DNA of 64,000 nucleotides from Planctomycetota bacterium (GTDB taxonomy: Bacteria > Planctomycetota > MHYJ01 > JACQXL01). A program made the position numbers and the translations under genes. Of the stretch, positions 52,886 to 60,032 are shown in pieces (the first letter of the stretch is position 1; every line of letters begins with the position of its first letter). Under the pieces are notes generated by a model. It saw nothing but the letters and a program-made list of their open reading frames with translations, searched no databases and was not told the DNA's origin. The stretch spans positions 1 to 64,000 of the forward strand of contig JACRIK010000030.1 of NCBI GenBank assembly GCA_016235865.1, read 5' to 3'.

Positions 52886-54277
52886 TTAACCGCCAGTAAG
52901 GTATTTATCAATAGAGCGAGCGGCTATTTTCCCTTGTCCCATAGCTTCTATCACCGTAGCCGCGCCGGTTACAATATCACCGCCGGCATAGACACCCTTC
53001 ATGGTGGTGGCCAAGGTCTCGGGATTGGCATTGATATTGCCCCATTTATTCAGTTCTATTTCGGGCGTGGCTTTTAGCAGGAGCGGATTAGGCCCGTTGC
53101 CGATAGCTACTACCACCGTATCAACTTCTATTTCAAATTCCGAGTCCTTGATGGGAATCGGCCGGCGCCGGCCTGATTCATCCGGTGCGCCTAATTCCAT
53201 CTTGATACATTTTATGCCGCGGACACAGCCGTCCTTGCCCAGAACCTCAATGGGATTGGTCAGCAGTTGGAAATCGATGCCTTCCTCTTGGGCGTGATGA
53301 ATCTCTTCCTTCCGGGCCGGCATCTCTTCCGGCGACCGGCGGTAAACGATATAGACCTTTTCCGCGCCCAGGCGCAGGGCAGTCCGGGCTGAGTCCATGG
53401 CTACATTGCCGGCCCCGACCACGGCTACCTTTTTGCTCTTGACCATAGGGGTATCGTATTCCGGGAAGAGATAGGCCTTCATCAGATTGACCCGGGTCAG
53501 ATATTCGTTGGCTGACAGCACGCCGATAAGGTTCTCGCCGGGGATATTCAGGAACATGGGCAGTCCGGCGCCGGTGCCGACAAACGCGGCTTTATAGCCT
53601 TCCTTGAACAGCTCGGTCAGGGTAGCCACCTTGCCGACGAGCATATTGGTCTCCACCTTGACGCCCATCATAGTCAGGTAATTCACCTCGGCCTGGACAA
53701 TCACCTTGGGCAGTCGGAATTCCGGGATGCCATAGACCAGGACGCCGCCGGTTTTATGGAGCGCCTCAAAGATGGTCACGTCATAGCCCTTGAGCGCCAA
53801 ATCGCCGGCGCAGGTCAGTCCGGCCGGGCCTGAGCCAACCACGGCCACCTTGATATTCTTTTTCTCGGCGATATTCGGGATTTTAACGGCGTTGGTATTG
53901 CGTTCAAAGTCAGCCACAAATCGTTCCAGCGAGCCGATAGCTACCGGCTTGTCCTTCTTGCCGACGATGCAGACCTTTTCGCACTGGCTTTCCTGGGGGC
54001 AGACCCGTCCGCAGACGGCCGGCAGGGCATTGGTGGACTTTACCTTGCGGGCCGCTTCCACAAACTTGCCTTCGGCTACCAGCTTGATAAATTCCGGAAT
54101 CGCCACCTCAACCGGACAGCCCTTGACGCAGGCCGGCTTTTTGCATTGCAGGCAGCGCTGGGCCTCTTTCATGGCGATTTCCTGGGGGAATCCGAACGGG
54201 ACTTCGTTGAAATTCTTGATGCGGTCGTGCGGTTTCTGTTCGGGCATCTTCTGGCGTTCAATCTTTTCTTTCGGCAT
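52886..54277 (-). CDS. nfnB: NfnB/GltA-like NADPH oxidoreductase (large subunit of bifurcating transhydrogenase)
   Basis: I chose the ATG at 54277 (463 aa) with GAGAGGAC just upstream. The N-terminal ferredoxin-like domain has Cys sets CLQCKKPACVKGCPV and CGRVCPQESQCEKVC for two [4Fe-4S] clusters. The FAD motif is VVGSGPAGLTCAGDLA, the NADPH motif VVGAGNVAMDSARTALRLG, then YRRSPEEMPARKEE and the final AGGDIVTGAATVIEA. This matches GltD-like proteins. The adjacent downstream small subunit identifies it as NfnB: NADH-dependent reduced ferredoxin:NADP+ oxidoreductase. A stand-alone glutamate synthase small subunit is less likely because no gltB-type gene is nearby. Confidence 0.9.
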   Translation of the reverse strand: MPKEKIERQKMPEQKPHDRIKNFNEVPFGFPQEIAMKEAQRCLQCKKPACVKGCPVEVAIPEFIKLVAEGKFVEAARKVKSTNALPAVCGRVCPQESQCEKVCIVGKKDKPVAIGSLERFVADFERNTNAVKIPNIAEKKNIKVAVVGSGPAGLTCAGDLALKGYDVTIFEALHKTGGVLVYGIPEFRLPKVIVQAEVNYLTMMGVKVETNMLVGKVATLTELFKEGYKAAFVGTGAGLPMFLNIPGENLIGVLSANEYLTRVNLMKAYLFPEYDTPMVKSKKVAVVGAGNVAMDSARTALRLGAEKVYIVYRRSPEEMPARKEEIHHAQEEGIDFQLLTNPIEVLGKDGCVRGIKCIKMELGAPDESGRRRPIPIKDSEFEIEVDTVVVAIGNGPNPLLLKATPEIELNKWGNINANPETLATTMKGVYAGGDIVTGAATVIEAMGQGKIAARSIDKYLTGG

Positions 54278-54322
54278 ACATGTCCTCTCTAACTTAATAA
54301 CTAAGAAAACTTCGTAACTTCT

Positions 54323-54393
54323 GCCACGAAGGCACAAAGACACTAAGAAGAAATTAATGAGTTGTTTTCTTCGTGCCTTAGTGTCTTGGTGGC
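54323..54393. repeat. Short-period inverted repeat between nfnB and nfnA
   Basis: Arms of 8-bp-period repeats (GGCACAAA, GACACTAA, ...) at 54323-54353 are complemented by 54366-54393. It fills most of the 141-bp gap within the nfn pair. Confidence 0.65.
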
Positions 54394-54418
54394 TATAAAC
54401 ATTTTTTTAATTCGTGTC

Positions 54419-55288
54419 TTACTTCACCTGTTTCTGCGCGGCCATCGCCAGGTCAATACAACTCGGGCTATGCTGGAATTTCTCCACGGCCGTCTTTTCC
54501 TGGACATTATAGGTCCGGAGCCGTTTCTGGAGTTCGTCAAAATCCACCAGATGTCCGTCGAATTCCGGGCCGTCCACGCAGGCGAATTGGGTTTTGCCGC
54601 CGACCGTCACCCGGCAGACACCGCACATGCCGGTGGCATCGAGCATAATTGGATTCAAACTGACCATGGTCTTGAGATTGTATGTCTTGGTCAGGTTAGC
54701 CATGGCCTTCATCATCGGCACCGGGCCGATAGCCACGGCCAGGTCAACCTTGATTCCGCGGGCCATGACCTGTTTGAGCAGGTCTGAGGTGAATCCCTTG
54801 ATGCTGTAAGAGCCGTCGTCGGTCGCCACCAGGAGTTCATCCGAGACCTTGGCCATTTCTTTTTCCAGGATGAGCAGGTTCTTGGTGCGCGCGCCGATGA
54901 GCGAGATGACCTTGTTGCCAGCCAGCCGCATGGCCTGGGCAATCGGATAGACCGGGGCAATGCCGATACCGCCGCCCACGCAGACCACGGTACCGTATTT
55001 CTCAATGTGGGTGGCCTTGCCCAGCGGGCCGACCAAGTCGTGAATACTCTGTCCGGGCTCCATCTGTCCCAGTTGCATGGTGGATTTACCCACGGCCTGG
55101 AAGACAATGGTGAGCGAGCCGGCGACCGCATCCGCATCGCAGATGGTCAGGGGCACCCGTTCCCCGTTTTCGTCTATCCGGAGCACCACGAATTGGCCGG
55201 CCTTTCTGGCTCGGGCTATGCGTGGCGCGTCTATGACCATCTTATAGACGCAGTCCGAAAGCACCTCTTTGGCAAGTATCTTGAACAT
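54419..55288 (-). CDS. nfnA: NfnA-like FAD/[2Fe-2S] small subunit (ferredoxin-NADP reductase/DHOD-K family)
   Basis: A 289-residue protein. FAD domain with RIARARKAGQFVVLRIDENG and RVPLTICDAD, then the NAD domain with VCVGGGIGIAPVYPIA. Near the C terminus is the [2Fe-2S] motif DATGMCGVCRVTVGGKTQFACVDGPEFDGH, with four Cys. This is the layout of PyrK-like and NfnA subunits. Transcribed just before the NfnB gene, it makes the complete NfnAB pair that couples NADH and reduced ferredoxin to NADP+ reduction by flavin-based bifurcation. Confidence 0.92.
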   Translation of the reverse strand: MFKILAKEVLSDCVYKMVIDAPRIARARKAGQFVVLRIDENGERVPLTICDADAVAGSLTIVFQAVGKSTMQLGQMEPGQSIHDLVGPLGKATHIEKYGTVVCVGGGIGIAPVYPIAQAMRLAGNKVISLIGARTKNLLILEKEMAKVSDELLVATDDGSYSIKGFTSDLLKQVMARGIKVDLAVAIGPVPMMKAMANLTKTYNLKTMVSLNPIMLDATGMCGVCRVTVGGKTQFACVDGPEFDGHLVDFDELQKRLRTYNVQEKTAVEKFQHSPSCIDLAMAAQKQVK

Positions 55289-55332
55289 AAGAATTCCTCT
55301 CTTACTGGCCGCTTGTCATTCCTGCCCCGTAT

Positions 55333-55359
55333 GTCATTCCCGCGAAAGCGGGAATCCAG
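55333..55359. repeat. REP-like hairpin (intergenic copy)
   Basis: GTCATT...AATCCAG flanks an 8-bp perfect stem ATTCCCGC/GCGGGAAT with a GAAA loop (55344-55347). The same frame is found inserted in ygiQ at 20425-20460. Confidence 0.85.
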
Positions 55360-55472
55360 CGGAACGACTTACGACTATTAAAATCCAAAACGAATTTCTT
55401 CAGTATAATTTATTATTTATGGATTCCAAGTTTTTAGATGAATATTTTGTATCGGGTGATAAGAGGGGGCAG

Positions 55473-55846
55473 GGTATCCCCCAGATATATAGGGGGTATA
55501 TCCCATATACTTGAGGGGTATATCCCATATACCTGGGGGGTATATCCTATATACCTGTATGGTATATCCCATATACCCGTGGGGTATATCCTATATACTT
55601 GAGGGGTATATCCCATATACTTGGGGGGTATATCCTATATACTTGGGGGGTATATCCCATATACCTGGGGGGTATATCCCATATACCTGAGGGGTATATC
55701 CCATATACCTGTGGGGTATATCCCATATACCTGGGGGGTATATCCCATATACTTAGGGGGTATATCCCATATACTTAGGGGGTATATCCCATATACTTAG
55801 GGGGTATATCCCATATACCTATGGGGTATATACCACCCTACGGGGT
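55473..55846. repeat. 22-bp tandem array B (16-17 units)
   Basis: Units start at 55495 and every 22 bp to 55825 without an indel, with a degenerate unit at 55473. Consensus GGTATATCCCATATACCTGGGG. Each unit is itself a hairpin: GGTATAT pairs with ATATACC around CCC. The common variant ATATACT keeps pairing through a G-U wobble in RNA. The remainder of 55289-55895 shows no gene. Confidence 0.95.
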
Positions 55847-55895
55847 GGTATAGGGGGAATCCCCCTAACTTATATTTGATATGTATAGTTTAATT

Positions 55896-57026
55896 TTATC
55901 TTAGATGCAGGGTATTAATTAATTCATTGGCCAGACGTTTGGTTTCATTCAGATGGCGGGTGAATCTGCGGCTGAGCCAGTAATACAGGAGCATCAGGCC
56001 GATAATGAAAATGAGTTCTATCAGCATTACAAAGGATGTTTCAATGATGTTATTCAACAGCACAGGAAGACATTTGAATATTGTTAAGCTGGTTTTCATC
56101 TCATGGAGCAGGGAAAATAAATTACCCATAACAGCGAAATAGGTAACGATTACTGATATCATCCCGGCCAGGAGCAGTAAACTTAACCTGATATCAAATC
56201 TAGCGGTCTCGCGTTCAATAGCCAAATCGGCGGCTTTATTGATTTCCTCTTTGCCCTGTCTCTGGAAGGGAATCAGGGAGCGGATGATATTGAATAGTCC
56301 ACTTCGGTTAGTATCGCATAAAGCCAAAGCTTCCTGATGTTGCTTTGCTTTAAGATGTTGCCTGAGTTGAGGCATCAAGGAGTTAATTGATTTTTCATCA
56401 CGGCTGAGGCCGGAGAGATATAGGGTGGCCAGCCAGCTGACTATGGCGGCCAGTATGATGATAATCCAACCGTTGGTATTAACCTTGAATTCAAAGCGCG
56501 GCTTTTTTACCGGCGGAGTTTCTTTATAGTTTATAACAGGCGGACTGATTACACTGGTGCTTTCCGGGGCTTTTGAATCATAGTAATTCGGTATAATCAC
56601 ATAGCGGCTGATATTACACTTTCTTAATATATTTAATGCGTTTACCAGCGCCTGGTGCGGCACCCGGTCATCCGGATATATCCTAATCAGCAGGTTTGAG
56701 TGCTGGGTCTTTAATGCCTGATAGAGCGAATCCCAGTCCGAATAAATCCGCTTATTGAATTCTATGGTGGTGCACAGGGGTTTATCAGGGTTATATTTCA
56801 GGCGGATTAACAGGGATTGCTTATCTGCGATACTGGTCTTTGGCGCATAATAATAAAATATGCCTTCGAAAGATTTGTAACCAGAGCCATAAAATATCAG
56901 GGAAACATCTGCTGTCTGTAAGGCCCAGATAAAGATGGGGATTAACAGGCATCCCAGTAGGATATAGACATCCAATCGGAAGGTGTGGGTAATCTTCCGG
57001 GCCCATTCACTGGCGTATTTATTCAT
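55896..57026 (-). CDS. ExbD-ExbB fusion protein (TonB/Tol-type energizer)
   Basis: I chose the ATG at 57026 (376 aa), 13 bases after the upstream stop. N-terminal ExbD-like part (1-150): one membrane helix beginning LDVYILLGCLLIPIFI with Asp19 at the position of the ExbD proton-path aspartate, then a periplasmic domain with LLIRIYPDDRVPHQALVNAL...CNISRYVIIP. A linker leads to a second helix (about 190-205). The C-terminal ExbB/MotA-like part (about 215-376) has KQHQEALALCDTNRSGLFNI, NKAADLAIERETARFDIRLS and two long helices. Order ExbD then ExbB in one chain is unusual. Last gene of a three-gene operon; proton-driven energizing of an outer-membrane or motility process is inferred. Confidence 0.75.
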   Translation of the reverse strand: MNKYASEWARKITHTFRLDVYILLGCLLIPIFIWALQTADVSLIFYGSGYKSFEGIFYYYAPKTSIADKQSLLIRLKYNPDKPLCTTIEFNKRIYSDWDSLYQALKTQHSNLLIRIYPDDRVPHQALVNALNILRKCNISRYVIIPNYYDSKAPESTSVISPPVINYKETPPVKKPRFEFKVNTNGWIIIILAAIVSWLATLYLSGLSRDEKSINSLMPQLRQHLKAKQHQEALALCDTNRSGLFNIIRSLIPFQRQGKEEINKAADLAIERETARFDIRLSLLLLAGMISVIVTYFAVMGNLFSLLHEMKTSLTIFKCLPVLLNNIIETSFVMLIELIFIIGLMLLYYWLSRRFTRHLNETKRLANELINTLHLR

Positions 57027-57039
57027 CTTATAATCCTGA

Positions 57040-57588
57040 TTAGTAACCAGGCGGCATTTCCACGGCGATTTCCATCTTCCATAGCCGGGTCTTGGAGCAG
57101 GCTTCACGGATAATCCTGAATAGTCTACAGGGAGCGTTCCCGTCTGCCCTTATCATAACCGGGCGATTGGACCAGCTTTTGGGGTCGTCTCTGATTTCCC
57201 GGTCTAAATTTCCTTCAACTTGTAATCTTTGTTCTAATTCTAATCTTGTTAATTCCTTGCCTTTTATCTTTATCCTCCAGTGCTCTTCAATCTGGCAGGG
57301 CTGAATCAATATGCCGTTTTTATATCTTAACTCCGGACAGTCTTTTCCATACGGCACCTCATGGTTGATATTCACCATCAGCCGGTACTTATTCGGATGG
57401 TCGTCTGCCACAGCCGCATCGGCCTTGGCCAAATATACCCGCTCAAGTTTCTGGTTGAGGGTATCTGTACTGAACAGGATAAATAAAAATATCATCGGGC
57501 ATAATAAGAATATCATGATGACGGCCAGACCTAAGAAGTTGGGTAGTTTGGACTGGCTGGCTAAGTTAGATGCTTGTTTTAGGTTCAT
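57040..57588 (-). CDS. ExbD/TolR-like protein
   Basis: A 182-residue protein. One N-terminal membrane helix (about 19-42, LGLAVIMIFLLCPMIFLFIL), then a periplasmic domain. It ends with RPVMIRADGNAPCRLFRIIREACSKTRLWKMEIAVEMP, the strand-helix-strand typical of ExbD/TolR. The conserved Asp at the start of the helix is missing (Asn or Gly at that position), so this copy may not carry protons; the fusion protein encoded next keeps it. Two Cys pairs in the middle could form disulfides. It lies between the ExbB-like and the fusion genes with gaps of 13 bases on each side. Confidence 0.75.
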   Translation of the reverse strand: MNLKQASNLASQSKLPNFLGLAVIMIFLLCPMIFLFILFSTDTLNQKLERVYLAKADAAVADDHPNKYRLMVNINHEVPYGKDCPELRYKNGILIQPCQIEEHWRIKIKGKELTRLELEQRLQVEGNLDREIRDDPKSWSNRPVMIRADGNAPCRLFRIIREACSKTRLWKMEIAVEMPPGY

Positions 57589-57601
57589 ATAAATAATAAT
57601 A

Positions 57602-58321
57602 CTATGTTCGGAACCTGGATATTATTTTTTCAGCTATGATATTCAATTCGAGGATATAATAATTAATCCTGTTCTTGTTCAGGAAGTAGAAAAAGACAGC
57701 GACAAGCAAGGCCAGAATACCCAGGCATATGGATACCAATGATTCCTCGATGCCCTGTGCCAAAGCAGCAGGGGATGGAGAACACATTGTCTTCAAGACC
57801 CCGAAAGTTGCCAGTATGCCCAGGACGGTGCCTAATGTTCCAATGATAGCTGAGAGCGTGGCAATAAACAGGTATTTATTCGGGGCGTTGGCAATTTTGA
57901 AGGTGTGTTTTTGCAGTGTTCCATCCATTGCGCTGGCAATGGCGTTCGTATCCTTGGTATCCATATCAAACCCGGCCTTGACGATTTCAGCCAGATGGGC
58001 ATCGGTGGCCTGGCATAGCTCTAATACCTTAACATGGTCGCCACTTGATAGCAGTTCATCTAATTTAGATGCGGTTTGCGGTGATGCCATGTTTCCTGTG
58101 CGGAACTTAAAGAAATCCATAATGCCATATACAATCGCATTAAAACCCAGGAAGGCGAGGATATAGCTGTAAATACCGCCGGCCTTGAACAGGTCCATTA
58201 ATGTAGTCTCCCGCCATCCTTCGTGGGGCTCCGGCTTGGTTAACCAGTAAGTACAAAACATTATACCGATTATTGCAAAGAAGATTAAAATTTGCTGTCC
58301 TATAAATCTTGTCTTGTTCAT
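57602..58321 (-). CDS. MotA/TolQ/ExbB-family proton channel protein
   Basis: A 239-residue protein, typical ExbB length. Four membrane helices: about 9-25, 48-68, and the paired helices YLFIATLSAIIGTLGTVLGI and SLVSICLGILALLVAVFFYF. The cytoplasmic segment has the ExbB motif KVLELCQATDAHLAEIVKAG and DGTLQKHTFKIANAPNKYLF. The channel-lining GTLGTVLGI is well kept. First gene of the operon, with its own promoter; array C lies just upstream. Confidence 0.88.
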   Translation of the reverse strand: MNKTRFIGQQILIFFAIIGIMFCTYWLTKPEPHEGWRETTLMDLFKAGGIYSYILAFLGFNAIVYGIMDFFKFRTGNMASPQTASKLDELLSSGDHVKVLELCQATDAHLAEIVKAGFDMDTKDTNAIASAMDGTLQKHTFKIANAPNKYLFIATLSAIIGTLGTVLGILATFGVLKTMCSPSPAALAQGIEESLVSICLGILALLVAVFFYFLNKNRINYYILELNIIAEKIISRFRT

Positions 58322-58407
58322 CTCATTCCTCCTTTTGTTTGGCGTTTAGTTGGAATCTGTGAATAATTCTGGCGTTAATCAATGATGCTACTCTTAAGAT
58401 GGATAAT

Positions 58408-58437
58408 TTAATACACTATTTCTTCTTGCTTTGTCAA
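58408..58437 (-). promoter_or_regulatory. Promoter for the ExbB/ExbD operon
   Basis: Minus strand: TTGACA (58437-58432), 18-bp spacer, TATTAA (58413-58408). The -35 box lies 37 bp from the edge of array C. Confidence 0.65.
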
Positions 58438-58473
58438 GACAATCAGTGGCTATTCTTTTCTGGCCTCTAACAT

Positions 58474-58809
58474 CAGGGCTTTGTTAGTTAACACCAGGGT
58501 TTTGTTAGTCAACAACGGGGCTTTGTTAGTCAACAACGGGGCAGTTGTGACTACAATCAGGGCAGTTGGACATACAATCGTGGCAGTTGGACATACAATC
58601 GGGCCAGTTGGACATACAATCGGGCCAGTTGGACATACAACCAGGGCAGTTGGACATACAATCGGGGCAGTTGGACATACAATCGGGGCAGTTGGACATA
58701 CAACCAGGGCAGTTGGACATACAATCGGGGCAGTTGGACATACAACCAGGGCAGTTGGACATACAATCAGAACAGTTGTATATACAACTGGAGCAGTTGG
58801 ACAGGGGTT
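58474..58809. repeat. 21-bp tandem array C (16 units)
   Basis: The C(G/A)GGGC box recurs every 21 bp from 58474 to 58789 with no indel. The first four units read TTGTTAGTCAACAAC; the rest read TTGGACATACAATC, ending with GTTGTATATACAAC. Every type is an approximate palindrome (TTG...CAA). Because 21 is a multiple of 3, the array is open in several frames on both strands; these open frames are not genes. The remainder of 58322-58951 holds the operon promoter and small hairpins only. Confidence 0.95.
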
Positions 58810-58932
58810 AAAATCACCTGAAGATGATATAACCTATATAAAATATAGAGTTATGATAAAAATGGCGCTAAAGACGCTCCAGCCAGTGGGGGACAATAGT
58901 TACAGGCGTTTATAGGGAAATACACACCCCTA

Positions 58933-58950
58933 CCCCTCTTATTAGAGGGG
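58933..58950 (-). terminator. Hairpin directly after the radical SAM gene
   Basis: CCCCTC/GAGGGG stem with loop TTATTA, immediately past the stop at 58952 (minus strand). There is no T run, so termination is only possible, not certain. Confidence 0.4.
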
Positions 58951-58951
58951 A

Positions 58952-59866
58952 TTAAAACGGGTACTTTTTCCCCTGATAAGAGCCTCTTTTGGTCAATTCC
59001 TCTTCAATCATCCTGATAATAGCGCTTTTGCTTACCCCCCATTTGGGGGCAATGAGCAACTCGCCACTCAACTCGCCGGTCAGGCGCATCAGCACCATTT
59101 TAGGTGGTAAACGTTCTATGGTATCGCAGACCAGAGGGATGTATTCCTCTAATGTCAGTAGTTTTATGGGTGCTTCCTTATGCATTTTAGCCAGTTGGGT
59201 ATTCTGCGCCACATAGAGGTGGTGTAGTTTAATGCCATCTACGCCGAAGTCAATCACCTTTTGCACGGATTGGAGCATATCATCTCTGGTCTCGTTCGGC
59301 AGTCCCAGAATCAGATGCGCGGCAATGGAGATGTTTCTGCCCTTGGTCCGCTTAACCGCATCCTCAAAATCAGCGTATTTATGGCCCCGATTGATGAATT
59401 CCAGTGTCTTGTCGTGAGCGGATTGCAGTCCGTATTCCAGCCAGACGTCATACTTTTTCGTATATCCGGTAATCAGGTCCAGGGTTTTATCCGGGACGCA
59501 GTCAGGCCTGGTGCCGATTGACAGCCCGACAATATCCGGGTGGGCTAATGCTTCGTCATAGAGGGCTTTTAGTTTATCAACCGGGCCCAGGGTATTGGTA
59601 TATGCCTGGAAGTAAATGATGAATTTATCGGCCTTGTGGCGCTGGCGGTAGAAGTCCATGGCCTTGGCGATTTGTTCGCTGATGGGCGGACGGATTGGTA
59701 GACGGGCATAGGGACTGAACGAGCGGTTCTCGCAATAGATGCACCCTCCGGTGCGTGTATCAGACGAACGATGCGGACAGGTAAATCCGGCGTCCAGGGC
59801 GATTTTGTAGACCTTCAGGCCGGGGAACCTGTCCTTGAGATAGTTCTTAAAGGAATAAAATAACAT
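58952..59866 (-). CDS. TIGR01212/YhcC-family radical SAM protein
   Basis: A 304-residue protein with the YhcC layout. It opens with FPGLKVYKIALDAGFTCPHR, then the [4Fe-4S] Cys set around GGCIYCENRSF. ISEQIAKAMDFYRQRHKADK, YFQAYTNT, GLSIGTRPDC, WLEYGLQSAHD and HLILGLPNET are the usual family blocks. Biochemical substrate unknown for the family. GTGTTTATAATTTCC, the end of a dispersed repeat (59883-60026), lies just upstream of the start and may supply a -10 box. Confidence 0.92.
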   Translation of the reverse strand: MLFYSFKNYLKDRFPGLKVYKIALDAGFTCPHRSSDTRTGGCIYCENRSFSPYARLPIRPPISEQIAKAMDFYRQRHKADKFIIYFQAYTNTLGPVDKLKALYDEALAHPDIVGLSIGTRPDCVPDKTLDLITGYTKKYDVWLEYGLQSAHDKTLEFINRGHKYADFEDAVKRTKGRNISIAAHLILGLPNETRDDMLQSVQKVIDFGVDGIKLHHLYVAQNTQLAKMHKEAPIKLLTLEEYIPLVCDTIERLPPKMVLMRLTGELSGELLIAPKWGVSKSAIIRMIEEELTKRGSYQGKKYPF

Positions 59867-59882
59867 ATATAAAAATAGTATC

Positions 59883-60026
59883 GGAAATTATAAACACGAA
59901 TAGCACGAATGGAACGAATCACACGAATGTCATTGCGAGCGGAGCGAAGCAATCTCCATCAGATTACTTCGTCACTTTGTTCCTCGTAATGACATTTTAT
60001 TCGTCTCATTCGTCGTATTCGTCTGA
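59883..60026. repeat. ACGAATNNN dispersed hairpin element, copy 1
   Basis: The left arm is ACGAAT with 3-base spacers (9-bp period, four units from 59895). The right arm is ATTCGT with 3-base spacers (59999-60025). Inside is a TGTCATTGCGAG/CTCGTAATGACA stem. The left end GGAAATTATAAACACGAAT recurs at 61370. Confidence 0.75.
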
Positions 60027-60032
60027 TTCGTG

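Noticed and set aside
52886-54277. Glutamate synthase small subunit
   Set aside because: No large subunit nearby, and the adjacent FAD/[2Fe-2S] subunit makes NfnAB the better reading.
55434-55616. 60-residue minus-strand frame in array B
   Set aside because: Low-complexity translation of the repeat (YPTGIWDIPYRY type), no start signal.
58481-58915. 144-residue repetitive open frame across array C
   Set aside because: A 21-bp period keeps three frames open on both strands at once; no ribosome site or domain supports a gene.
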